A DNA stretch of 64,000 bases. It comes from Bacteroidota bacterium (GTDB lineage Bacteria; Bacteroidota; Bacteroidia; Cytophagales; Cytophagaceae). Shown here one piece after another: positions 9,644 to 17,816 of the stretch (positions are counted from its first letter, which is position 1; each line of letters starts with the position of its first letter). Under the pieces are notes generated by a model, which saw nothing but the letters and a program-made list of their open reading frames with translations, was not told where the DNA came from and did not search any database. A program made the translations under genes and the position numbers. The stretch spans positions 62,001 to 126,000 of the forward strand of contig JAEVZS010000017.1 in the NCBI GenBank assembly GCA_023392125.1, read 5' to 3'.

Positions 9644-9717
9644 TAAATAGCGGAAAGTATTGGCATATCCCGAACAGCGAGTATATTTTGTATTTATTTA
9701 TATAAATCAATATTTAA

Positions 9718-10530
9718 ATGAAGTTAGACGGTCTGTTGTTTCGGAAACTGGTATCTTCTTTTCAGGAGTTTGGTAATCTTTCGCAGCGTGCTTTAGGTAG
9801 GGCTGATACGCTCAATAAGAAAAATGAATTTGACCTGAATGAATATCTACGGGTGTTTCACACTTTTGATAGTTACTTCTACAGTTTGGCAGATATTTCG
9901 TCATTAAAGGTGATAGATGCAGGAGGTCCTGTAGAGCAGTGTACCGGATACACCCGGGAAGATGTAATTAACAAAGGATACCGCCTGATGCTGAAAGTAC
10001 ATCACTTGCAGGATACGATTCGCTCGGCCCGCGGTGGTTCACAATATTTTAAGTATTTATATCGGCAGCCTGCACAGCACAGACCATATATTAAAGTAAA
10101 CCGTACATTGGATTTGTTTTGCAAAAATGGCAGACAAATACACGTGCTTGCCCAAAGTATCCCCGTACTGTTCAATGATCTGATGGAACCTATCTATATG
10201 CTCAATATTTTTTCTGACATTACAGATATTAAATCAGACAGGCGGTATACTCATTATATAATAGATAGCAGTAACCCCAATGAACCCAAACGTATAGATC
10301 TGTATAATAAGGATGAATTGCCCCCATATATTGGAATCAATGTCATATCTCCCGCAGAGAAGAGGGTTCTGGCTTTAATGGCAGAAGGGAAATCCAGCCA
10401 GGAAATTGCAGATGAACTATTCCTGAGTTTGCATACGGTAAAAACCCATCGAAAAAATATGCTGGAGAAATTCAGTTGCGAGAATTCTGTACAGTTGATT
10501 AAAAAGGCCATCTTGTCTGGCTGGATTTAG
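9718..10530 (+). CDS. PAS-LuxR family transcriptional regulator
   Basis: 270 residues. The middle part (about residues 40-165) resembles a PAS sensor: it runs from a Gly-Tyr-Thr-Arg-Glu-Asp stretch typical of PAS helices (CTGYTREDVI) to the closing motif NIFSDITDIK. Residues about 205-270 form a LuxR/GerE helix-turn-helix (SPAEKRVLALMAEGKSSQEIADELFLSLHTVKTHRKNM). There is no receiver domain, so it probably senses a ligand or redox state directly rather than through phosphorylation. It lies just upstream of, and in the same direction as, two T9SS-secreted proteins; its stop codon nearly touches an 8-bp palindrome at the promoter of the first. It may control that gene, but this is inferred from position only. 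Confidence 0.85.
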   Translation: MKLDGLLFRKLVSSFQEFGNLSQRALGRADTLNKKNEFDLNEYLRVFHTFDSYFYSLADISSLKVIDAGGPVEQCTGYTREDVINKGYRLMLKVHHLQDTIRSARGGSQYFKYLYRQPAQHRPYIKVNRTLDLFCKNGRQIHVLAQSIPVLFNDLMEPIYMLNIFSDITDIKSDRRYTHYIIDSSNPNEPKRIDLYNKDELPPYIGINVISPAEKRVLALMAEGKSSQEIADELFLSLHTVKTHRKNMLEKFSCENSVQLIKKAILSGWI

Positions 10531-10535
10531 TGCAT

Positions 10536-10555
10536 AATACCTCTTTAGAGGTATT
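10536..10555. promoter_or_regulatory. Palindrome overlapping the -33 region (candidate operator)
   Basis: AATACCTC-TTTA-GAGGTATT is a perfect 8-bp inverted repeat six bases after the regulator's stop codon. No T-run follows, which argues against a terminator. Its right arm overlaps the TTG of the promoter driving the Kelch gene, a position where a bound dimer would affect transcription. Confidence 0.5.
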
Positions 10556-10585
10556 GATCCTATGGGATTTCCCCCTCTATTTTTG
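10554..10585 (+). promoter_or_regulatory. Bacteroidota-type promoter of the Kelch gene
   Basis: TTG at 10554-10556, a 21-nt spacer and TATTTTTG at 10578-10585 match the Bacteroidota sigma-ABfr consensus TTTG/TAnnTTTG. Transcription would start near 10592, giving a leader of about 30 nt. Confidence 0.7.
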
Positions 10586-10623
10586 TTTTTAAAACACAAG
10601 AGTAAAAAAGTATTAATATAACT

Positions 10624-13557
10624 ATGTGTATGATTAATAGATATTTATATAAATCATCAAATGGTGTTTCTGATATAGACTATAACACCACTAAGCCAAT
10701 GATTGCAGAAGAACAGTCTATTGAAGCCCAATTTAGAACTGGCTTTGACAGAAACCTGAACAGGGTGAAAAGCCTCCTATGCTTAGTTATAGCTTTCTCT
10801 CTATTGTGTTTATGGAATAAAGCACAGGCACAAACCGAAGGTGTTTTTGTCAAAAAACAGCCCCTTGGCAATCAGTTTAATGCCCGTTCCAATGCAGGAA
10901 TGGTAGCCACGGAAACAGATCTATATATATACGGAGGCTATACCGGTGCAAATCATCAGGATTTTGCCAGGTACAATCTGGAAACAGGTACATTGACAAA
11001 ATTAGAGCAAATGAACATTTCTACTAACCAAAAAGGCGAAGCTACGTTCAAGGTGGGCGATTTTATGTACCATTTTGATGCTTACGGGACCGGTGTTACC
11101 CGCTACAATTTGCTTGACAATGTTTGGGAGCGTGTTGGCAGTTTGCCTTCTACTAACCCAATAAACCCCAAAAGAGGTTTTGTTATTGGGAGTACAATTT
11201 ATCTTATAGGGGACAATCCTTCATATAGCTATTTTTATGCTTTTGATACCGAAACGCTTACTTTTACTCAAAAGGCAGATAGTCCTGTAAGTGATAAAAT
11301 GGGTACGTTTGCTTTTTCTATCAATGGCAAAGGTTATGCAGGCGGTGGCCGCAGTTATGGAATGAGTAATTGCAGTTTCGGTAATGTTGGTTGTTTTCAC
11401 AATTCCTTTTATGAGTATGATCCAGAGGCTGATATCTGGACACAAAAAGCCAATATCCCTACAGCGGTTGTGGGTGCTGTGGCAGTTGCGGTAAATGGCA
11501 AAGGTTACGTAGGTTTGGGTAGCCGTTCAAATGCAACATACCCTGATGTTTGCTCTGTTTTGTGGCATGAATATGACCCTGAAACCGATACCTGGGCAGC
11601 CAGGCAAAATTTTATGAATCTGGAAGATGCTGTTTCAAGCTATTCGGGTTATTTTTCGGCAGTTACAGAAGCTTCGGCTGTAGCGGTAGGTACTGATATT
11701 TATGTTTTTGGCGGACACATTAAATTATACGGAAACTCCGTTTCTCTGTCAAAAGACGATTTACGCAAATACAATACCCTTACCGATACCTGGGCTACCA
11801 TTAGTACAGAACTTGGCGGTAACCGCAAAGAAGCATTGGGAGTATTCCTTGATGGTAAAGTTTATGCAGGTGGCGGAAGTGACGGAGAACCCACACAAGA
11901 CTTCCATGAATATGACCCTGCTACTGATACCTGGACGCAAAAAGCAGACATTCCCTTACCCTACACCACTCGCATAGCAAGTGCAACCGCAGGTGGGAAA
12001 GCCTATTTTGTAGGAGGATATGCGCCAAATTTATTAAATTCATCGAATATTATCTCTTCTAAAATTCACGAGTATGACCCTGTAACCAATGTGTGGACAG
12101 AGAAAGCCAGCTATCCGGGTGGTGCAAGATATTCCATGATTGCACAAGGGTATAATGGCGAAATCTATGCAGGTTTTGGGTTCAATGGGAGTGGTGGCTA
12201 TGCTATGAACTTTTATAAATACACACCGGCAGCCAATACATGGACACCACTTGCCGTACCAGCTTATCAAGGTTCGATTTCAAGTGGTTTTCACGCAAGT
12301 AGTTTTGTGATAGGTGATTACCTTTATGTGCTCAATCACGATCATTACACCAGCCCGGATGCTTTTCAACGTTATTCGTTTGCAGATGATACCTGGTCGG
12401 TTGTAAGCCATAGTTTAAATGGTGTTCCTTATACTCATGCATACATTAACAATGCTTTTGCCTACAACGGAAAAGGCTATTTTATTGCTGATCAGTCGTC
12501 AGGTAGTATGAAAAAGCTAATGGAGTTTGATCCGGTAACCAATACCTTTACTGATGCAGGTAATATTCCGTTTTATTCGAGCAATCAAACCAAAATTGTA
12601 GCAGATGACGGCGTGTATTTCGCCTTTGGACAAACTATTTCGGGAGAGGATATTGTAGCCGGTTTTACGAGCAGTAATCAATTATGGAAGTGGGTTCCCA
12701 ACCCTGCAATTTCAACACAAGCAGGCATTTATAGTAATCAAAATAATTCTGCAAGTTGCGGGTTTTCGCTTTCACAAAATCAGCATCAACTTATATCTGA
12801 CAACGATGGTGCAATTTTCCTAAAAGTGCAGGCAGGTTCTTACCAAAGTAATATTTGTATTGAGGTTAATTCTATAAGCGAAGACTATCGGGAAACAACA
12901 GGAAACTTTGGAGACGGAGAAGCTGTTGCACTGTTTGCCAACAAAAGTTTTTTGGTAAAAGGTGGAGAGTTGATGCCACAAACTGCTGTGCGTTTATATT
13001 TTACCAATGATGAACTTTCTGGTTTTGTAAATGCATTCAATACAGCCTATAACGAAACCGCTACTATTGATGACATAAAAATAGTAAATCATTACAACTC
13101 CCAGGATCAGGCAAGTGCAGACCACGATCCATTGAACAATGTGTTTATGAATCCTAGTAATCCAACAGCTTCATTTTACCGCATAAGCACACCTGTTATG
13201 GGCGATTATTCAAACGGTAAATATTTTGAAGTTGTATCAACCAATGACAATAGATTAAACAGAGAGGTATATGTGGTGGTGTTTACAAAAAAACCATTAA
13301 TCATAACTTCTTTTCATGAAAGCACAGCTTCTTTCATTGAAAACAAAATTTCTCTTTATCCAAACCCGACAAATAGCGTGTTGAACGTTGAGGCAAAAGA
13401 AAACACCAACATAAAAATAGTAAATATGTTGGGAGCTGCTGTTGTTACGCAAAAACTAAGTGAAGGTAACAATAGCATTAACGTAAGCAATTTGACAAAC
13501 GGGGTTTACTTCATCAGCAATGACAAAGGCGGGGTTGCTAAGTTTGTAAAAGAATAG
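10624..13557 (+). CDS. Secreted Kelch-repeat protein with T9SS C-terminal sorting domain
   Basis: 977 residues. An unusually long N-terminus (about 45 residues) precedes a signal sequence (SLLCLVIAFSLLCLWNKAQA), so an internal start at 10699 is possible. The body has many Kelch-type blades with the pattern GGxxx...YDPxTDTWTxKADIP, which fold into beta-propellers. The last ~70 residues (SLYPNPTNSVLNVEAK ... GGVAKFVKE) are a type A T9SS sorting domain, so the protein should cross the outer membrane by T9SS and be attached to the surface or released. Its tail is nearly identical to that of the next gene. Its ligand is unknown. Confidence 0.9.
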   Translation: MCMINRYLYKSSNGVSDIDYNTTKPMIAEEQSIEAQFRTGFDRNLNRVKSLLCLVIAFSLLCLWNKAQAQTEGVFVKKQPLGNQFNARSNAGMVATETDLYIYGGYTGANHQDFARYNLETGTLTKLEQMNISTNQKGEATFKVGDFMYHFDAYGTGVTRYNLLDNVWERVGSLPSTNPINPKRGFVIGSTIYLIGDNPSYSYFYAFDTETLTFTQKADSPVSDKMGTFAFSINGKGYAGGGRSYGMSNCSFGNVGCFHNSFYEYDPEADIWTQKANIPTAVVGAVAVAVNGKGYVGLGSRSNATYPDVCSVLWHEYDPETDTWAARQNFMNLEDAVSSYSGYFSAVTEASAVAVGTDIYVFGGHIKLYGNSVSLSKDDLRKYNTLTDTWATISTELGGNRKEALGVFLDGKVYAGGGSDGEPTQDFHEYDPATDTWTQKADIPLPYTTRIASATAGGKAYFVGGYAPNLLNSSNIISSKIHEYDPVTNVWTEKASYPGGARYSMIAQGYNGEIYAGFGFNGSGGYAMNFYKYTPAANTWTPLAVPAYQGSISSGFHASSFVIGDYLYVLNHDHYTSPDAFQRYSFADDTWSVVSHSLNGVPYTHAYINNAFAYNGKGYFIADQSSGSMKKLMEFDPVTNTFTDAGNIPFYSSNQTKIVADDGVYFAFGQTISGEDIVAGFTSSNQLWKWVPNPAISTQAGIYSNQNNSASCGFSLSQNQHQLISDNDGAIFLKVQAGSYQSNICIEVNSISEDYRETTGNFGDGEAVALFANKSFLVKGGELMPQTAVRLYFTNDELSGFVNAFNTAYNETATIDDIKIVNHYNSQDQASADHDPLNNVFMNPSNPTASFYRISTPVMGDYSNGKYFEVVSTNDNRLNREVYVVVFTKKPLIITSFHESTASFIENKISLYPNPTNSVLNVEAKENTNIKIVNMLGAAVVTQKLSEGNNSINVSNLTNGVYFISNDKGGVAKFVKE
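13355..13557 (+). repeat. Duplicated T9SS-tail segment, copy 1
   Basis: About 203 bp encoding the sorting domain match 15114-15316 with only around nine nucleotide differences and no indels, although the rest of the two proteins is unrelated. This indicates recent segmental duplication or gene conversion of the secretion signal alone. Confidence 0.85.
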
Positions 13558-13576
13558 TTTTGCTTTTCAAAGTCTC

Positions 13577-13608
13577 TTTGACCCATCGTATTATCACTGG
13601 TATTTTTG
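13577..13608 (+). promoter_or_regulatory. Bacteroidota-type promoter of the ELWxSDGT gene
   Basis: TTTG at 13577-13580, a 20-nt spacer and TATTTTTG at 13601-13608 match the Bacteroidota promoter consensus closely. The ATG follows 25 nt later, so the leader is very short. Confidence 0.8.
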
Positions 13609-13633
13609 TTTTTTTTAACACAGATAGAAAAGT

Positions 13634-15316
13634 ATGAAAAAGTTGATTATATCATTCTTTGTTTGCCTGAACCTTGGCTTAGGTGTGACCAAGGCACAGG
13701 TGCCTGCATTAGTTAAAGATATTAAACCGGGAAGCCATTCGGGTTCTTTTCCTACCCGTTTAACAGATGTGAATGGCACATTATTTTTTGTAGCAGATGA
13801 CGATGTTCACGGAAACGAGCTATGGAAAAGCGATGGCACGGAAACAGGTACTGTAATGGTGAAAGATATTTTACCACCTGATAGTTACGCTACTTATGAT
13901 TATCTGACTGATGTAGCAGGTACTTTATTTTTCACTGTTGATGATGGAATACATGGAAAAGAGTTATGGAAAAGTGACGGTACTGAGGCGGGGACTCTTA
14001 TGGTGAAAGACATCAACCCGAATACATATAACCCGAACCCTCCTGGCAATTTTATAGTGATAGGTAACACCTTGTATTTTACCGCTAATGACGGTACGCA
14101 TGGCAATGAGCTATGGAAAAGTGACGGTACAGCCGCAGGTACAACGATGGTCGTTGATCTTTATCCTGGCTCTTATTCCGGCTTTTATGGGGGCGGGTAT
14201 GACTATGAAAGTCGGGAGCAAACGAGTTTATACCTGGCAAACTTAAATGGCACATTATACTTCTTGGCAGATGATGGAAATAACCTGCGTGGTTTGTGGA
14301 AAAGTGACGGTACAGCTGTAGGTACCACTTTTGTGAAAGGAATTGAAGATTATGGTGCATACCTGTCTGGTACCAATGATGCATTATATTTTATTGGAGG
14401 TGATTTTGGACAAACGTTTGGCGGAGAACTATGGAAAAGTGATGGTACCACTGCAGGAACAGCCATGATAAAAGATATTAATCAAGGTGCCGGCTCATCA
14501 AAAAGTACCTCTCATAATTATGCGGGAGGTAGTTTGCGTGTATTTGCTGTCGGAAATACGGTATATTTTGCAGCAGACAGTGATGGAGATCGCAAAGAAG
14601 AACTATGGAAAACAGATGGTACAGAAGCCGGAACTGTGTTGGTGAAAAATATCAATTCAGGTTATCCTATTCTTTATTGTACAAATATTGATAATACCTT
14701 ATTCTTTGCCGCATTCGATGGTAGTGACAATTATGGGTATGAGCTGTGGAGAAGTGATGGTACAGAAACCGGAACAGTTATGGTGAAAGATATTTATCCC
14801 GGTACTTCTTCTTCAAACCCCAGATTTCTTGTCAACTACAATGATTTACTGTATTTTAATGCGTATAACAATGAAAAAAACTATGGACAGACATTATGGG
14901 AAAGTGATGGAACAGAAGCCGGTACAGTAGCATTTACACCATATAATAATTTTACAGGTGCCAGGGATTTAACTATTTCAAACGGCAGACTTTATTTTGT
15001 GGGAGATGCAAAAGATGATTCTGGTACCTACACTGGCAGCGAGTTATATTACTTAGACTTGACAAGCCTAATCAATGGGGTAAGTGATATAACTAAAAAC
15101 GTAACGCTGAATATTTATCCAAACCCGACAAATAGCGTGCTGAACGTTGAGGCAAAAGAAAACACCAACATAACAATAGTAAATATGTTGGGAGCTGCTG
15201 TTGTTACGCAAAAACTAAGCGAAGGTAACAATAGCATTAACGTAAGTGATTTGACAAACGGAGTTTACTTTATCAGCAATGACAAAGGTGGAGTTGCTAA
15301 GTTTGTAAAAGAATAG
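13634..15316 (+). CDS. Secreted ELWxSDGT-repeat protein with T9SS sorting domain
   Basis: 560 residues with a clear signal peptide (MKKLIISFFVCLNLGLGVTKAQ). The body is about eight to ten repeats of ELWKSDGTxxGTxMVKDI separated by segments such as LYFxADDGxHG. This repeat family is common in secreted Bacteroidota and marine proteins and is predicted to form a beta-propeller. The C-terminal ~70 residues are a T9SS type A sorting domain almost identical to that of the Kelch gene upstream. The two genes have separate promoters and probably encode surface proteins with similar display. No catalytic residues are recognisable. Confidence 0.9.
   Translation: MKKLIISFFVCLNLGLGVTKAQVPALVKDIKPGSHSGSFPTRLTDVNGTLFFVADDDVHGNELWKSDGTETGTVMVKDILPPDSYATYDYLTDVAGTLFFTVDDGIHGKELWKSDGTEAGTLMVKDINPNTYNPNPPGNFIVIGNTLYFTANDGTHGNELWKSDGTAAGTTMVVDLYPGSYSGFYGGGYDYESREQTSLYLANLNGTLYFLADDGNNLRGLWKSDGTAVGTTFVKGIEDYGAYLSGTNDALYFIGGDFGQTFGGELWKSDGTTAGTAMIKDINQGAGSSKSTSHNYAGGSLRVFAVGNTVYFAADSDGDRKEELWKTDGTEAGTVLVKNINSGYPILYCTNIDNTLFFAAFDGSDNYGYELWRSDGTETGTVMVKDIYPGTSSSNPRFLVNYNDLLYFNAYNNEKNYGQTLWESDGTEAGTVAFTPYNNFTGARDLTISNGRLYFVGDAKDDSGTYTGSELYYLDLTSLINGVSDITKNVTLNIYPNPTNSVLNVEAKENTNITIVNMLGAAVVTQKLSEGNNSINVSDLTNGVYFISNDKGGVAKFVKE
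15114..15316 (+). repeat. Duplicated T9SS-tail segment, copy 2
   Basis: Partner of 13355-13557 (about 95% identical by eye). The match begins at TTTATCCAAACCCGAC and runs to the stop codon. Confidence 0.85.
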
Positions 15317-15326
15317 TAATTTTTCT

Positions 15327-15364
15327 GTCCGTAGAGTTTAACGCAGTGGCTCTACGGACTTTCT
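15327..15364 (+). terminator. Terminator after the ELWxSDGT gene
   Basis: A perfect ten-pair stem GTCCGTAGAG/CTCTACGGAC with a 13-nt loop is followed by TTTCT. It lies 11 bp after the stop codon. Confidence 0.75.
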
Positions 15365-15778
15365 AATGATATACTCAGTATTTCTTTTTAACGTAATCTA
15401 CAGCTAGCAAACCCTTGTTAGTTCAGGCATCATATAAAAACGTCCTTTTCCCGCAAAGGGCACAAAGATTGCGCAAAGTTCGCCAAGGTTTTCATCGCAC
15501 GTTTTGCCTTTGAGGTAATGAACTTAAAAAGCGATACCTGTAAAATTACAAGACATTGCTGCCTGACGCTTTCTATAGCCATTCCGCTGCTTAATTACTC
15601 ATAGCAGTCTTTGTTCCTTCTGAATTTGTCTGAAAATTCTAACTTGACGACATAGGGCCTTGTCGGGTGACTCATATTTAGCAGGCCTCTGGCCGGGTTT
15701 GGAATCTATTGATGTCGCCCACAAAAAGCCTTACAATTATTAGTGCCGTTTCAGAGTTCATAGTACGACTTCTTCCGC
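15365..15778. other. Intergenic region with CGCAAAG-type repeats
   Basis: No gene is visible. At about 15456-15492 the sequence contains CGCAAAG, CACAAAG and CGCAAAG in short succession, similar in style to the CGCAAAG-rich dispersed repeats seen in many Bacteroidota genomes. The rest shows no clear structure. It separates the end of the secreted-protein genes from the convergent PAS cluster. Confidence 0.4.
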
Positions 15779-17728
15779 CTAGCTTTCATCCGCCTGATCC
15801 TCCTTGTCTTCCTTCGTTTCCTCTTCTTCGTTTTTCTCTTTATCCTCACCCTTGTCCTCATCTTCCTCATCCTCTTCCTCGTTGTCTTCTGCCAGCCGTT
15901 GGGTTGCCCAGGCTCCCAGCAGCTTATCATCGTCCATGATACCGGTAATATTGGTTCGAAGCTTTAGCTGTTTGCCGTCCTTGTCGGAATGGCAGGTCAG
16001 GTGGTTTTCGAGCTTATAGCCCGCCGAGATAAAATCCTGAATGATCCTTGCTTTGTCCTCTTCCGGCATATCAAGATACTCTCCGATGGGAGTTCCGATC
16101 AGCGCATCAGGTTTGTCATATCCGTGTATTTTTGCCAGTTTCTTGTTGGCTTCCGCAATGTATACATGCTTTACGATTGTTTTTATCTGCTCTTCCGTCG
16201 AAAGGTCTGTATCCAGGCCATCTATATCCTTGAATCCGTACCGGAGAATACCTTCAAAGCTGTTTTCAAAAAAATCTTTACAGGCTCTCTCGCTTTCTTT
16301 GAGCTCTTCCAGCTGCTTTTTTACTTCTTCTTTCAGATTGTTTTGCAGCTTTTCCAGGCGCTTGTTGACTTTGTTCAGCTCCTTGTTATTTTCCTCGATT
16401 TCCTTGTTTTTCTTTTTCAGCTCTTCCTTGAGCTCCATCTGGCGGGTAATATTCAGGGTACTTGCTATGACCTGCCGAACCTCGCCGTTCCGGTATTTGA
16501 TACCAATAGCTCTGGAAAATATCCAGGTAACATTGCCATCCTTGTCATATATGCGGTAGGTCAGCTCATTGTGTTCACCTTTTTTTAATTTCTTAAAGGC
16601 ATCAAAGCGCTCTATGGCTTTCTGCCGGTCATCCTTATGGACAACAGCTTTGATGACATCATTGTATTTCTGTCCCTTAATGCTTTTGCCTTTTATCCGG
16701 ATTGTATCCTGAGTCGAGTGGTTTACATAGGTAAACTTGCTTGTCTTAATATCTACTATGGAGATCAGGGTAGGAGACTGATCGAGTATCTTTTTCAGTC
16801 TTTCCCAGTCTTTCTTGATCTGATCTTCATTCTGGATATTTACTTTTTTCAATTTATGCTGCACATTGGATTTCCATCCCAGCAGCGACATGGAAATGGC
16901 AAAAGTTGTTGCTGCATACAAAGCAGTACCAAACTCCTTGTTGAACCAGTTATTGCTTTCTCCGTACAGTTTTATGCCACCAAGTATGAGCGGTATAAAA
17001 AAAGCCAGGAAACGCAACAGCACGATCTGTGTTGAATTTTCCCCTACAAGGGTTGCCATAGATCCTTTGTGTGGTCTCAGAAACAGCGTGCCTGATGCCA
17101 GCAGGAAGGCCGACAGGGCAGAATGGACCGATATCGGCACAAACTTATTGCTATCGTACAATCCTTCGATCTGATAGACATAAATGTATATGGAAAGCAG
17201 GGAGAAAAAGGTGACAAGGTAGCACAGAAACTGGGCCACCTTGTAGACAGCATCATTTTCCAGGTTTATAAGAAATACAGATGCCCCGATGCTTACCAGC
17301 AAGAGGCCGGTAATCGGTGACATCAGATTCTGATTGATTCCCGCCTTGAAATTTTCGAAGTGCAGCACCTGCTGTGAAAATAAGGCTTCATCCAGCACGA
17401 AGCCGGCGCCCAGCATGGCGGTGATCAGCCTGCCTGCACCCACCAGTATCACCAGGATACAGAGAATGTCCGAAACGATCATATACTTGTTGGTCCCTTT
17501 TTCTTCTTTCCGGACAAGCCATACAGCAACTGATAAAAGCATAAAGCTAATGGCAGAAACCGGATTGATCGCTATAAGCTGGTCGTAGCTTATCAGTTTC
17601 AGAAGCTCGTAATCGACTATTCGCAGAATGAGCGTAGAAAAAGGTATTATAAAAGCTATAATGATCGATACCTTACCGATCGCTACCAGAGTAGATACTG
17701 TATCTTTATTTTCAAGCTTAGCAGACAT
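15779..17728 (-). CDS. Membrane PAS-domain sensor without output domain, paralogue 1 (acidic tail)
   Basis: 649 residues. About eight hydrophobic segments fill residues 15-285 in a MASE-like arrangement. A PAS domain follows (about 305-425, ending TLNITRQMELKEEL), then a long charged coiled coil (425-480) and a second PAS-like domain (about 485-605). No histidine-kinase, GGDEF, EAL, methyl-accepting or DNA-binding domain is present. The last ~40 residues are almost only Glu, Asp and Lys, a feature absent from its two neighbours. It is the most divergent of three tandem copies that all start with a (L/A)xNKDTVxxL motif. A signal must be passed to a partner or used for protein-protein assembly; which one is unknown. 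Confidence 0.8.
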   Translation of the reverse strand: MSAKLENKDTVSTLVAIGKVSIIIAFIIPFSTLILRIVDYELLKLISYDQLIAINPVSAISFMLLSVAVWLVRKEEKGTNKYMIVSDILCILVILVGAGRLITAMLGAGFVLDEALFSQQVLHFENFKAGINQNLMSPITGLLLVSIGASVFLINLENDAVYKVAQFLCYLVTFFSLLSIYIYVYQIEGLYDSNKFVPISVHSALSAFLLASGTLFLRPHKGSMATLVGENSTQIVLLRFLAFFIPLILGGIKLYGESNNWFNKEFGTALYAATTFAISMSLLGWKSNVQHKLKKVNIQNEDQIKKDWERLKKILDQSPTLISIVDIKTSKFTYVNHSTQDTIRIKGKSIKGQKYNDVIKAVVHKDDRQKAIERFDAFKKLKKGEHNELTYRIYDKDGNVTWIFSRAIGIKYRNGEVRQVIASTLNITRQMELKEELKKKNKEIEENNKELNKVNKRLEKLQNNLKEEVKKQLEELKESERACKDFFENSFEGILRYGFKDIDGLDTDLSTEEQIKTIVKHVYIAEANKKLAKIHGYDKPDALIGTPIGEYLDMPEEDKARIIQDFISAGYKLENHLTCHSDKDGKQLKLRTNITGIMDDDKLLGAWATQRLAEDNEEEDEEDEDKGEDKEKNEEEETKEDKEDQADES

Positions 17729-17816
17729 GCTGATTACTGTTTTTTTAAAATTTCTAAAAACATATGCCGGACGGATCAGGCTGCAATTATTTCAGTATCT
17801 TCCATACCGGTTTGAT

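Larger units (their letters stand above)
8855..9717. other. Gene-poor scar between the effector operon and the PAS-LuxR gene
   Basis: This stretch holds no intact gene. It contains one arm of an inverted repeat (8874-8912), a terminator hairpin, two further copies of a GGATTTGCAATCC-type palindrome, a frameshifted and truncated IS3-family OrfA on the minus strand, and the second repeat arm (9604-9643). The layout looks like a decayed insertion downstream of a variable toxin cassette. Confidence 0.7.

Noticed and set aside
15804..16588. Ser- and Phe-rich plus-strand open frames
   Set aside because: They are the antisense of the acidic, Glu-rich tail and coiled coil of PAS paralogue 1.
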